Below, in pieces: positions 38,138-46,328 of a stretch of 46,328 nt of DNA. The position numbers and the translations under genes were made by a program. Each line of letters opens with the position of its first letter. Position 1 is the first letter of the stretch. The notes under the pieces are model-generated. The model was given only the letters and a program-made list of their open reading frames with translations, did not search any database and was not told the origin of the DNA. Origin of the DNA: Chthoniobacterales bacterium (GTDB taxonomy: Bacteria > Verrucomicrobiota > Verrucomicrobiia > Chthoniobacterales > UBA10450); NCBI GenBank assembly GCA_013815325.1, contig JACDGM010000022.1:1-46328 (forward strand), written 5' to 3'.

Positions 38138-38773
38138 GTGTCGCTATCGCGCTTCGCCACAACCCTTCTGCTCCTCGTGCTCGCAGCTCCTGCCCTCGCT
38201 GCTCAGCGCGGCGGCAGCACTGGCGCGCCCGCGATCACCGGACACCCGCTCCTCCCCGGCGATGCGATCAGCCTCAAGATCTGGCGCGAGCCCGACCTCT
38301 CCGGCGAGTTCAGCGTCGACGAGCAGAACGTCGTCGTTCTCCCCAAGGTGGGACCGCTCAACGTTCGAGGGATCACCAGCGACTCCCTCAAGACGTACCT
38401 CGTGTCCACTTATTCGTCGTTTCTGCGCAATCCTTCGATAGAGGTTCGCCTCCTCCATCGCGTCCGCGTGCTTGGCGCCGTTCGCAATCCGGGGCTCTAC
38501 CCGGTGGATGAGACGATGCATTTCACCGACGTGCTCGCTCTCGCCGGCGGCGTGTCGACAGACGGTAATCCGAACAAGATCCGCCTCGTTCGCGACGGGC
38601 AGACGCTCGACACGCAGCTCTCCAAGGGCCTTCTCGTCAGCGACACGCCTCTGCGCTCGGGCGACCAGGTGATAGTCGAGCAGAAGAGTTGGGCAGCTCG
38701 CAACCCGGGCATCCTGATAGGGCTAGGATCCACCGCAGTCGCTCTCATCACGACCTTCGCCGTGAAACACTAA
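38138..38773 (+). CDS. wza: Short Wza-type polysaccharide export protein (right-block copy)
   Basis: 211 residues. The signal peptide MSLSRFATTLLLLVLAAPAL ends near AAQ and has no lipid-attachment cysteine. LPGDAISLKIWREPDLSGEF opens the polysaccharide-export domain, VRVLGAVRNPGLYPVDETM is a SLBB-like block, and a hydrophobic C-terminal segment (IGLGSTAVALITTF) follows. It is collinear with and equal in length to the left-block copy. GTG 38138 is the only start that gives the signal peptide, though its ribosome-binding site is weak. It is the first gene of the right-block operon. Confidence 0.9.
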   Translation: MSLSRFATTLLLLVLAAPALAAQRGGSTGAPAITGHPLLPGDAISLKIWREPDLSGEFSVDEQNVVVLPKVGPLNVRGITSDSLKTYLVSTYSSFLRNPSIEVRLLHRVRVLGAVRNPGLYPVDETMHFTDVLALAGGVSTDGNPNKIRLVRDGQTLDTQLSKGLLVSDTPLRSGDQVIVEQKSWAARNPGILIGLGSTAVALITTFAVKH

Positions 38774-38776
38774 AAA

Positions 38777-41290
38777 ATGTCGCTTCCAGTTCGGCACTAC
38801 ACACAGCCGCTCGCGATCCTCGAGCCCCGCCGTCCGGCAAAGTCGGACGAGCTCAGGCTCGATGACATGTGGCGCATGCTCCAGCGCAACGTGGTTCTGA
38901 TCGCTGCCTGCGTCATCGCGTGCGCCACCGCCGCCTGGATCTACGTCCACTACGCGCGTCCGGTCTACGAGGCGAACGCCCTCTTCGACATCAACGGCCA
39001 GCGCTCCGTCGAATTTGCGCCCACGTCCGGCCCCGAGCACGATCAGGTCTCCACGGAAATGGAGGTCCTCACCAGCCGCACGATGGCCGAGCAGGTCATC
39101 GAGAATCTGGGTCTGCAGCTGATGCTTCGCGAGCCGCGCTCGCTCTCGCGCAACGACGTCATGCGTGCGGTGGCCGTCTCCTCCGAGGCCGACAGCGGCA
39201 CCTACTGGCTCGTCCGCGAGCCCGACCGCCGATTCGCGCTCCAGCGCAGCAAGAAGGGTTCGCCCGCCCTTGCCTACTACGCTCCGGGCGACACCGTAAA
39301 AACCGTCGACTTCTCCTTCGTCCTCAGCCAGCATGCCGCCGGCTATCCGGCGATCTCGTTCCACGTCCAGCGCTTCCCGGAAGCGGTCGGCGATCTGGGC
39401 GACGCCCTTCGCGTCGCCCGCCCGAGCGCACAGGCGAATCTCGTCCGTCTCTCCTACAGCGGATCCGACGCACCGCTCCTCGCGGCCACGCTCAACTCGC
39501 TCGGCCGCACCTACATGGGCCGTCGCCAGAACGTCGGCACCACTGAAGCGCGCGAACGCGTGAAGTTCCTCCAGGGGCAGATCGCCACGCTCTCGGGGCA
39601 GCTCACCGCGTCCGAAGATCAGCTCGAGGACTTCCGCACCAAGGGGTCCGTCGTCGATCCGAAGAGCCAGGGATCGAGCCAGGTCACGCGCCTCGTCGAC
39701 ATGCAGGCGGAGCGCTCGAAGATCGAGACGGAGCGCAGCGCCCTCGCCCAGCTGCTCAAGGAAGTGAACGCTGCAGCCGCCGCCCCTCAGGCGGCCGGCG
39801 TCGCCTCGCCGTACCGCCGCCTCATCGCCTTCCCGACGCTCCTCCGCAACGAGGCCGCGTCCGAGATCCTGCGCTCGCTCTCGAGCGTCGAGGATGAGCG
39901 CGCCAAGCTCCTCACGCGCCGCACCGCCGCCGATCCCGACGTCGCCGTGCTCACCAATCGCATCACGGAGCTCGAGGACCAGCTCCGGCAGATCGCCGTG
40001 ACGTACGAAGAGGGACTCAAGAATCAGGTCGCCGCCGAGGATGCGTCGATGGCCGCCTTCAGCCGCGATCTCTCCAAGATTCCGGCGCAGGAGGCGACGT
40101 ATCAGCGTCTCCAGCGCCAGCCGAAGGTGCTCGAGGACATGTACGGCATGCTGCAGACGAAGCTCAAGGAGGCGGAGATCCAGGCCGCCACCGTCGACGC
40201 GACCGTGCAGGTCGTCGACTCGGCCGTCGCGCCGCAGAAGCCCGTGCGTCCACGCGCGCTGCTCGATCTCGCCGCCGCGCTCGTGCTCGGCGCCGTCATC
40301 GGACTGCTCCTCGCCGTCGCGCGCGAGCACCTCGACGCTACGGTTCGCACCCGCGAGCAGCTCCAGACGATCACCGAAGTTCCGGTGCTCGGACTCATTC
40401 CGCGCATTCGCGTGCGCTCGACGGACGGCGCCTTCAAGCGCTTCGCCGTGCATCTCAAGCGCAAGGTCAAGCGCGAGCGCGCCCCGGTGCCGCTGGTTGG
40501 TCTCACGCCCACGAGCCGCCGCTCGGAGCTCTCGAAGTCCGCCGCCGCGATCGCGAGGGCGCTCGACCTGGACGTCGAGTCGCGCTCGGGAATCATCGAG
40601 GCGTTCGGCCAGCTCCAGACGAACATCCAGTACGCCCGCCCCGATCAGCGCGTCAAGAGCATCGTCGTCACGAGCGCGCTGCCCGGTGAAGGCAAGACCA
40701 CCACCGCGGTTAATCTCGCGCTCACGCTCGCGCAGCACGGAACGTCGGTGCTGCTCATCGACGCCGATCTCCGCTGCGGCTCGGTCGCCAGCGCGTTCGA
40801 CATCAACATCGCGCCCGGACTGAGCGAGTTGCTCGAAGGGAAGGCGCAGCTCGATGCGACGCTGCACCGTCTCGAAGTCGGCGGCATGGGACGGCTCAGC
40901 GTCATCCCGTCGGGGCTCGTCCCCGCGAATCCGGGCGGCGTGCTGCTCTCCAACGAGCTGCGTGATCTGCTCGAACAGGCGGAGCGCGAGTACGACATCA
41001 TCATCATCGACTCGCCGCCGCTCAACGTCGTCGCCGATGCCGCGATCCTGAGCGGCGTGACCCAGGGCGTCGTGCTCGTTGCGCGCTCGGGCGTCACCGC
41101 GAAGGCAGCGATCACGTATGCGGCCGAGCAGCTGCGGCTCGTGCGCGCGCCGCTGTTCGGAACGATCCTGAACGACATCGAGCCGAAGAGCTACTCCTCG
41201 TACGACGGCGCGTATCGCTACTACGGCGTGCCGGCGCTCAAGGCGTACGGCGAGCAGTACGCGGCAACGAGTGATTCAAAGCGCGAATGA
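38777..41290 (+). CDS. wzc: Wzc-type polysaccharide co-polymerase / tyrosine autokinase (right-block copy)
   Basis: 837 residues. Membrane spans lie at about 38-58 and 493-515, flanking a Wzz domain with a long coiled-coil region. The kinase domain has Walker A SALPGEGKTTTAVNLA, Walker A-prime VLLIDADLRCGS and Walker B DIIIIDSPP. The C-terminal 36 residues hold seven spaced tyrosines (for example SYSSYDGAYRYYG), unlike the tight cluster of the left copy. It lies three bases after the wza-like gene, as expected for a Wza/Wzc pair. Confidence 0.94.
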   Translation: MSLPVRHYTQPLAILEPRRPAKSDELRLDDMWRMLQRNVVLIAACVIACATAAWIYVHYARPVYEANALFDINGQRSVEFAPTSGPEHDQVSTEMEVLTSRTMAEQVIENLGLQLMLREPRSLSRNDVMRAVAVSSEADSGTYWLVREPDRRFALQRSKKGSPALAYYAPGDTVKTVDFSFVLSQHAAGYPAISFHVQRFPEAVGDLGDALRVARPSAQANLVRLSYSGSDAPLLAATLNSLGRTYMGRRQNVGTTEARERVKFLQGQIATLSGQLTASEDQLEDFRTKGSVVDPKSQGSSQVTRLVDMQAERSKIETERSALAQLLKEVNAAAAAPQAAGVASPYRRLIAFPTLLRNEAASEILRSLSSVEDERAKLLTRRTAADPDVAVLTNRITELEDQLRQIAVTYEEGLKNQVAAEDASMAAFSRDLSKIPAQEATYQRLQRQPKVLEDMYGMLQTKLKEAEIQAATVDATVQVVDSAVAPQKPVRPRALLDLAAALVLGAVIGLLLAVAREHLDATVRTREQLQTITEVPVLGLIPRIRVRSTDGAFKRFAVHLKRKVKRERAPVPLVGLTPTSRRSELSKSAAAIARALDLDVESRSGIIEAFGQLQTNIQYARPDQRVKSIVVTSALPGEGKTTTAVNLALTLAQHGTSVLLIDADLRCGSVASAFDINIAPGLSELLEGKAQLDATLHRLEVGGMGRLSVIPSGLVPANPGGVLLSNELRDLLEQAEREYDIIIIDSPPLNVVADAAILSGVTQGVVLVARSGVTAKAAITYAAEQLRLVRAPLFGTILNDIEPKSYSSYDGAYRYYGVPALKAYGEQYAATSDSKRE

Positions 41291-41322
41291 GATCCGACAA
41301 CAATCAATCACGGTCATAGGTC

Positions 41323-42855
41323 GTGGCTACCGCGCAGGAGCATCAGAAGCGTCCCTCCGCCGATTGGGCGGATGGGTGGACACCCTTCGGAAACGGGAAG
41401 CCGCGCTCCTCGCGCGTGCCGCCCCGTGGCTCGTACTCGCGCGCGGCAGCTCCGCGCCACGGGGCGAATGCGGCCGTCGATGCTCTCGTTGCCGTTGGAA
41501 CGCTGATCGCGGCGTTCGTGCTGATGAATCTCGCGGAGAACCAGGTGGTCGGCCTCGCCGACTTCCTCAAGATGCGCATCTCGGTCAAGAACGTGATGCT
41601 GATCGCGGTGCTCTCGTACTGCTGGATCGCGCTCTTCCGCTCGTTCGGTCTCTACGACGCGCGGCGCATCATGAGCTGGGAAGAGGAGACGCTGCGCGTC
41701 ATCGGCGCCTGCCTCCTCGGGGCGCTCGTCGCGCTCATCTTCCCCGTCACGAGCGTGAGCCGCGCCTTCCGCTTCGACACCACGGCGCTCTTCTTCGTCG
41801 GCGTCACCGCGAACACACTCATCGTCCGCCGCATTGGGCACATGCTCACCGAGCGCGGGGTGACGGGCGGCGTGCGCAATCTCGTGATCGTCGGCTCGGG
41901 CCCGCGCGCGCGTCGCGCCTACCGCGAGATGTGCCTGGGCGATCAGCCGCAGTACGTCTGCCTCGGCTTCGTGGATTCGGAGCCGGTGCCGATGAACGGC
42001 ACGCCTATTCGCATGCTGGGCGGAATCGCGGAGCTCGAGAGCCTGCTCGTGCAGGAGCCAATCGACGAGGTGCTCATCGCGCTTCCCATCAAGTCGCAGT
42101 ACGCGGGGGTGCAGCGCGCGCTCCGCATCTGCGAGCGGATGGGCGTGCAGGCCACCTATCTCGCCGATGTGTTCGAGCACGGCCTCGCGCGCCCGCGCTT
42201 CGAGCAGGCGGAGTCGATGGCGGTGGTCACGCTGCCGACGCGTGCGGATGACTCGCGCCTCATGGTCAAGCGCGGCATCGATATCGTCGGCGCCGCGGTC
42301 GCCGTGATTCTGCTGTCGCCGGTGCTGATCGTCACCGCCATCGCGGTGAAGATGACGAGCCCCGGCCCCGTGTTCTTCGTCCAGCCGCGTTACGGCTTCA
42401 ATCGCCGCCGCTTCCCGATGTACAAGTTCCGCACGATGGTGGTTGATGCGGAGCAGCGCATGAAGGACATCGAGCATCTGAACGAAGCGGCGGGTCCGAT
42501 CTTCAAGATCAAGAAGGATCCGCGGCTCACGAAGATCGGGAGCTTCCTGCGCGAAGCGTCGATCGACGAGCTGCCGCAGCTCTTCAACGTCCTGCTCGGT
42601 CACATGTCGCTCGTTGGCCCGCGCCCCATGTCCGTGCGCGACGTCAGCCGCTTCTCCGAAGCGACGCTGATGCGCCGCTTCAGCGTGCTCCCGGGAATGA
42701 CGGGGCTGTGGCAGGTGAGTGGTCGCAGCTCGCTGACGTTCACGGACTGGATCGCGCTCGACCTGAAGTACATCGACAACTGGTCGCTCACAGAAGATCT
42801 GCGCATTCTCCTCATCACGGTACCCGTCGTGGTCCGCGGTCGAGGGGCAATGTGA
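41323..42855 (+). CDS. Polyprenyl-phosphate sugar phosphotransferase (WcaJ/WbaP type)
   Basis: 510-residue initiating enzyme that would transfer a sugar-1-phosphate to undecaprenyl phosphate. It has N-terminal membrane spans (from about 50), a CoA-binding-like/NAD-like middle domain (VRNLVIVGSGPRARRAYREM), and a C-terminal Bac_transf domain from about 315. That domain contains KRGIDIVGAAVAVILLSPVL, MYKFRTMVVDAEQ and the catalytic DE pair in SIDELPQLFNVLLGHMSLVG. GTG 41323 is the start used. It is the only initiating transferase in the window. First sugar unknown. Confidence 0.93.
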   Translation: MATAQEHQKRPSADWADGWTPFGNGKPRSSRVPPRGSYSRAAAPRHGANAAVDALVAVGTLIAAFVLMNLAENQVVGLADFLKMRISVKNVMLIAVLSYCWIALFRSFGLYDARRIMSWEEETLRVIGACLLGALVALIFPVTSVSRAFRFDTTALFFVGVTANTLIVRRIGHMLTERGVTGGVRNLVIVGSGPRARRAYREMCLGDQPQYVCLGFVDSEPVPMNGTPIRMLGGIAELESLLVQEPIDEVLIALPIKSQYAGVQRALRICERMGVQATYLADVFEHGLARPRFEQAESMAVVTLPTRADDSRLMVKRGIDIVGAAVAVILLSPVLIVTAIAVKMTSPGPVFFVQPRYGFNRRRFPMYKFRTMVVDAEQRMKDIEHLNEAAGPIFKIKKDPRLTKIGSFLREASIDELPQLFNVLLGHMSLVGPRPMSVRDVSRFSEATLMRRFSVLPGMTGLWQVSGRSSLTFTDWIALDLKYIDNWSLTEDLRILLITVPVVVRGRGAM

Positions 42856-42909
42856 TCTCCGCTGGCGAGATCCCTTCCCGGGAGCTCGCCGACGAGGCCT
42901 CGCACACTC

Positions 42910-44418
42910 ATGAGTGATCCACAACCCGCCCTTGGCGATGGCCTGACGGGGGCCGAGCTGGAGGACGCAGAGCACGCGGACCTCCTCAAGCGGAGCATTC
43001 GCGGCGCGAACGTTCTTCTCGTACGCGGCCTCCTCCTCCGTGTCATCAGCGCCAGCACCAACTTCGCGCTGATAGCGCTCGTGCTTCCCGCGGAGCTCGG
43101 AATTTTCGCGGTCGTGCGCGGTGCGCTCGCGACGGTGCAATTCACGACGGAGCTCGGCTTCGAACTGGCGATGATCCGCCGGCGCGAGAACCCCACCCCC
43201 GAGATGCTCGCGGCGGTGGCGGGGCTGCGCACGATGCTGCTCGTCGCGATCCTCGTTCTCGCGATGGTGATCCCGCACGCGTCGGATCTCTTCGGCGTGC
43301 TGCCGAAGGAGTGGAGCAGCTGGCTCCTCGTCGCCATCGCGGCGATGCTCGTCACGCCGATCCAGACGTCGTGCAAGGTTGCGCTCGAGCGCGACCTGCG
43401 CTTCGCCGAGCTGTCGCTGCTCGAGGTGAAGGGAATCTTCATCCAGAACATCGCGCTCGTCGCCTTCGCCTTCGCGCACAAGTTCGTAGTCGGCGTCTTC
43501 GTCACGCAGATCGCGCTCTGCTTCTACTACACGATCGCGCTCTACCGGCTCGTGCCGATCCGGCGCATCTCCTTCAACCTCCGTCCCGTGCGCGCGCTCG
43601 CGGGCGACAGCATCGGCTTCTCGACATCGACGCTCGTCACCGTCGCGCGCGACTCGCTCACGCCGATCCTGATCGCGCGCTTTTTTGGCCTCGACGTGGC
43701 GGGACTTTGGAACTTCGCCTGGCGAATAGGGCAGTTCCTCTCGCTCACCTTCGAGGGCTATCTCCGCGCGGGTGTCGCCGCCTCGTCGCGGCTTGCGGCG
43801 CGCATGGAGAGCCTGCGCGAGCTCGCCGAGAGCACGCTGCGCGGCGCGGCGCAGATCGCCTTCCCGATCGTGGCGCTGGCCTACGCCTTTCTTCCGCTGC
43901 TCGCGCTTCTGCTCCCCAAGTGGAGCGGTGCGGTGGTGATGGCGCAGCTGTACGTGCTCACCCTCGGCGTCGCGGGCGTCTACACGGCGGCGCTGTCGCC
44001 GGTGGCGCTCGCGCTGCGCGGACCGCGGGCGGCGATGGCGGAGCAGACGACGGCGACGGTGATGATCTGGGGCGCGCTGGTGGTGCTCAAGCTCTCGGGG
44101 ATCGACCAGGTCGCGTGGGCATACGCGGCGGGGCTGATCGCGGCGGCCGGCGTGGTGTACGCGCTCACCAAGGGGATTCGCGTGCCGGTCGTGCAGGCGC
44201 TTTCGAAGCCGCTCGGGCTCCTGGCGCTCTCGCTCGCCGTGTCGTTCGGTGGCATGGCGCTCCATGTGTCGCCGTGGATCGTGGCGCCGCTCGCGGCGAT
44301 CGTGCCGGCGTTCGTGCTCGGTGAGCGCGCATGGGCGGGACGGTCGATGATTCCGGCGGCGCTCCGCGAGCTGCGCGGCGGCGGCGATCGCGAGCCGGCG
44401 ACTTCGGGGGCGGCATGA
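42910..44418 (+). CDS. wzx: Oligosaccharide flippase (Wzx type)
   Basis: 502-residue membrane protein of the polysaccharide_synt/MATE-like superfamily with about 12-14 hydrophobic spans. GANVLLVRGLLLRVISASTN and ALVLPAELGIFAVVRGALA start the membrane part, preceded by about 37 polar residues. It would flip the lipid-linked repeat to the periplasm. It overlaps the next gene as ATGATG. A 983-residue antisense frame covers it and its neighbour but is a codon-bias shadow. Confidence 0.92.
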   Translation: MSDPQPALGDGLTGAELEDAEHADLLKRSIRGANVLLVRGLLLRVISASTNFALIALVLPAELGIFAVVRGALATVQFTTELGFELAMIRRRENPTPEMLAAVAGLRTMLLVAILVLAMVIPHASDLFGVLPKEWSSWLLVAIAAMLVTPIQTSCKVALERDLRFAELSLLEVKGIFIQNIALVAFAFAHKFVVGVFVTQIALCFYYTIALYRLVPIRRISFNLRPVRALAGDSIGFSTSTLVTVARDSLTPILIARFFGLDVAGLWNFAWRIGQFLSLTFEGYLRAGVAASSRLAARMESLRELAESTLRGAAQIAFPIVALAYAFLPLLALLLPKWSGAVVMAQLYVLTLGVAGVYTAALSPVALALRGPRAAMAEQTTATVMIWGALVVLKLSGIDQVAWAYAAGLIAAAGVVYALTKGIRVPVVQALSKPLGLLALSLAVSFGGMALHVSPWIVAPLAAIVPAFVLGERAWAGRSMIPAALRELRGGGDREPATSGAA

Positions 44419-45572
44419 TGCTCGATACCACTTCGTCGGCGCGGAAGCCGGGCGCGCGGGTGTCGTCAGAGCGCGCGCAGCCGCAGGAGCCCGCGCTGGC
44501 CAAGCTCCGCATCGTACATCTCCTGAACGAGCTCGCGCAGCTCGGCAACGGGATAGTGAACGTCGCGATCGATGCCGCGGTGGAGCAGTCGCGCGCGGGG
44601 CACGACGTCACCGTCGCGGCGCCGGACGGCGCCTATGCGGAGCTCCTCCGCGCGAACGGCGTGCAGCACTTCCTGCTCGAGCCGTCCGGCGGGCTTCATC
44701 CCCTCACGGCGGTGTTCAGGCTGCGCCGCTTCCTCGTAATCAACGAGACGCAGATCGTGCACGCGCACATGATGAAGGGCGCTGTGATAGGGCGCCTCGC
44801 GTGCACGGGCACGAAGGCGCGGCTCGTCACGACGGTGCACAACTCGTGGCAGCGGCATGCGGTGATCATGAAGCTCGGGCATCGCGTGATCGCGGTGAGC
44901 GACGCGGTGCGCGACGACATGATCTCGCGCGGCGTGCCGGCGGCGCGCATCGAGACGGTGCTCAACGGAACGATCGGAACCGCGCGCAGGCCCGCGGGCA
45001 CGCCGCCCGAGCCTGTCACCCTCGAGCATCCGAACATCGTGACCGTGGCCGGCATGTACGTGCGCAAGGGAATCGCCGACCTCATCGAGGCGACGGCGCT
45101 CATCCGCGAGCGCGTGCCGAACGTGAAGACCTACCTGCTCGGCGATGGCCCGGACCGCGCGCACTTCGAGCAGCTCGCGCGCGACCGGGGAGTAGCCAAC
45201 TCCGTGGTATTCCTCGGCTTCCGGGCCGATGCGGAGCTGGTGATGAAGCAGGCGGACGTGTTCGTACTGGCGTCGCACGCGGATCCGAATCCGCTGGTAA
45301 TCCCGGAAGCGCGTGCGGCCGGGCTCCCGATCGTGGCTACGCGGGTGGACGGAATACCCGAATCGCTGGAGGGTGGCAAGGCGGGGCTTCTGGTGCCTCC
45401 CAGGGCGCCAGACGCGCTCGCGAACGCCGTCGCGGGGCTACTTCTGGATCCGGAGCAGCGAAACAGGTTGCGAGTTGCCACTTCGCGCAATCTTGAAAGA
45501 CTGACCGTTCGGCGCATGGCCGGCGAGACACTCGAGGTTTACCGGCGGGCAGCCGAGGGAGTAGTGCAATGA
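44415..45572 (+). CDS. GT4-family glycosyltransferase
   Basis: 385 residues from ATG 44415 (ATG 44418 is equally placed). After a polar N-terminus of about 30 residues, LRIVHLLNELAQLGNGIVNV begins the acceptor domain. IVHAHMMKGAVIGRLA, VAGMYVRKGIADLIEATAL and YLLGDGPDRAHFEQL follow. The EX7E position reads DPNPLVIPE, with Asp first. It overlaps the flippase as ATGA and the following methyltransferase likewise. It probably adds an early sugar of the repeat, inferred from its place beside the initiating transferase. Confidence 0.88.
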   Translation: MMLDTTSSARKPGARVSSERAQPQEPALAKLRIVHLLNELAQLGNGIVNVAIDAAVEQSRAGHDVTVAAPDGAYAELLRANGVQHFLLEPSGGLHPLTAVFRLRRFLVINETQIVHAHMMKGAVIGRLACTGTKARLVTTVHNSWQRHAVIMKLGHRVIAVSDAVRDDMISRGVPAARIETVLNGTIGTARRPAGTPPEPVTLEHPNIVTVAGMYVRKGIADLIEATALIRERVPNVKTYLLGDGPDRAHFEQLARDRGVANSVVFLGFRADAELVMKQADVFVLASHADPNPLVIPEARAAGLPIVATRVDGIPESLEGGKAGLLVPPRAPDALANAVAGLLLDPEQRNRLRVATSRNLERLTVRRMAGETLEVYRRAAEGVVQ

Positions 45573-46328
45573 CGGCAGCACATACGAGCGAGAAGGACGC
45601 ACACGAGCACGATCAGCAGGTAACGGCGCAGTACTACGACGAGTACTGGTCGGGTACCACGGGGTGGAGCCCGCCGCCGGGGCTCGACGAGGATCTGCGC
45701 GCGTGGCTCGACCCGCTGATGGTGCGGGGCCGCAAGGCGCTCGACGTCGGCTGCGGCGATGGCGCCCGCTACGGCGCGCGCGTGCACGCGAGCGGCGTCG
45801 AGATCCACGGCGTCGACATCTCCGAGGTCGCGGTGGCATCGGCGCGCGAGCGCGGCATCGACGCGCGCGTCGCGTCCCTCGCGGATCCGCTTCCGCATCC
45901 GGACGCGAGCTTCGATGTGGTGATCTGCCTCGAGGTGCTCGAGCATCTCGTCAACCCGGCGATCGTGACGCGCGAGATCGCGCGCGTGCTCAAGCCGGGC
46001 GGCCTCGCGTTGCTCAGCGTTCCGAACTCCGCGTTCTGGACGACGCGCGTCGAGTTGATGTTCACCGGCCACTTCAACCCGCGCGGCAGCCCGGTGACGC
46101 AGCGCGCCTTCCCGTGGCGCGACCCGCATCTCCGCTTCTTCACCTTCACGTCGATCGAGGCGATGCTGGCCGAGGGCGGGCTCCGCACGGTGAAGGACGG
46201 GGGGCTCGAGTGCCAGTTCCTGCGAATCGCGGTCGCGGACAAGATGCTCGGCCGCAAGTCGTGGATCGACAAGCCGATCACGGCGCTTGGCCGCATGTGG
46301 CCGTCGCTTCTCGCGCGCCGCTGCGTCG
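45569..46328 (+). CDS. Class I SAM-dependent methyltransferase (3' truncated by window)
   Basis: The frame opens at ATG 45569, overlapping the previous stop as ATGA, and runs without a stop to the window end (253 codons). KALDVGCGDGARYGARVHAS (56-75), VHGVDIS-like and FDVVICLEVLEHL, then ARVLKPGGLALLSVPNS give a Methyltransf_11-type fold. The antisense frames here are shadows. It is the sixth gene of the right block and probably modifies a sugar or chain end of the polymer. Its true end lies outside. Confidence 0.85.
   Translation, partial: MTAAHTSEKDAHEHDQQVTAQYYDEYWSGTTGWSPPPGLDEDLRAWLDPLMVRGRKALDVGCGDGARYGARVHASGVEIHGVDISEVAVASARERGIDARVASLADPLPHPDASFDVVICLEVLEHLVNPAIVTREIARVLKPGGLALLSVPNSAFWTTRVELMFTGHFNPRGSPVTQRAFPWRDPHLRFFTFTSIEAMLAEGGLRTVKDGGLECQFLRIAVADKMLGRKSWIDKPITALGRMWPSLLARRCV

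Noticed and set aside
38723..40867. 714-residue minus-strand open frame
   Set aside because: Antisense to the right Wzc-type kinase, with low-complexity charged sequence and no family resemblance.
41314..44265. 983-residue minus-strand open frame
   Set aside because: It is antisense to the phosphotransferase and flippase genes, consists mostly of Arg, His, Glu and Asp, and reflects GC-biased third positions.

Overview
This window looks like a surface-polysaccharide (O-antigen, capsule or exopolysaccharide) locus from a GC-rich Gram-negative bacterium. Outer-membrane export proteins, Wzc-type tyrosine kinases, a Wzx flippase, a Wzy-like polymerase and a Wzm/Wzt exporter are all present. Signal peptides ending in ...LAAQ and the overall gene styles suggest Gemmatimonadota, but that is inference; there is no rRNA or marker gene here to prove it.

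Left block (1-34583, all + strand). It opens with the 3' part of an asparagine-synthase-like amidotransferase and a glycosyltransferase (GT), then an ABC-2 polysaccharide exporter (permease 2060-2932, ATPase with a carbohydrate-binding tail 2929-4263). From 4260 to 11708 comes a compact sugar cassette: glucose-1-phosphate cytidylyltransferase, CDP-glucose 4,6-dehydratase, a TylC3/NovU-type sugar C-methyltransferase, an RmlC-type epimerase, a small methyltransferase, a NeuD/PglD-type acyltransferase, a WbqC protein, a CmcI-like methyltransferase and a DegT aminotransferase. Read together these suggest a CDP-activated, C-methyl-branched 4-amino-4,6-dideoxyhexose that is then N-acylated and perhaps O-methylated. 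From 11708 to 27581 there is a run of GTs (GT2, GT4, CgeB-like and a GT-A type), an acyltransferase-3 membrane protein, a methyltransferase and a Wzy-like polymerase, mostly joined by 1-4 base stop/start overlaps. The block closes with a NodU/CmcH carbamoyltransferase, a Wzc-type kinase, an NTP_transf_5 protein, a short Wza-type lipoprotein and a methyltransferase.

Middle block (34584-38137). A KGG-repeat stress protein (+) converges on a secreted trypsin-like protein (-) whose expected catalytic serine is threonine. Two strong hairpin terminators lie between them. A 657-base gap follows, with a near-consensus sigma-70-type promoter (37802-37829) and a hairpin upstream of the next operon.

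Right block (38138-46328, + strand). A second, more GC-rich assembly operon: short Wza-type exporter, Wzc-type kinase, WcaJ/WbaP-type initiating phosphoglycosyl transferase, Wzx flippase, GT4, and a methyltransferase cut by the window end.

Working model: the right block supplies lipid-linked initiation, flipping and export; the left block supplies precursor sugars, most transferases, polymerase and a second export pair. The ABC exporter implies either a second polymer or a mosaic locus. GC content by eye is clearly lower in the sugar cassette (about half GC in places) than in the right block (about 70-75% in places), which fits separate origins.
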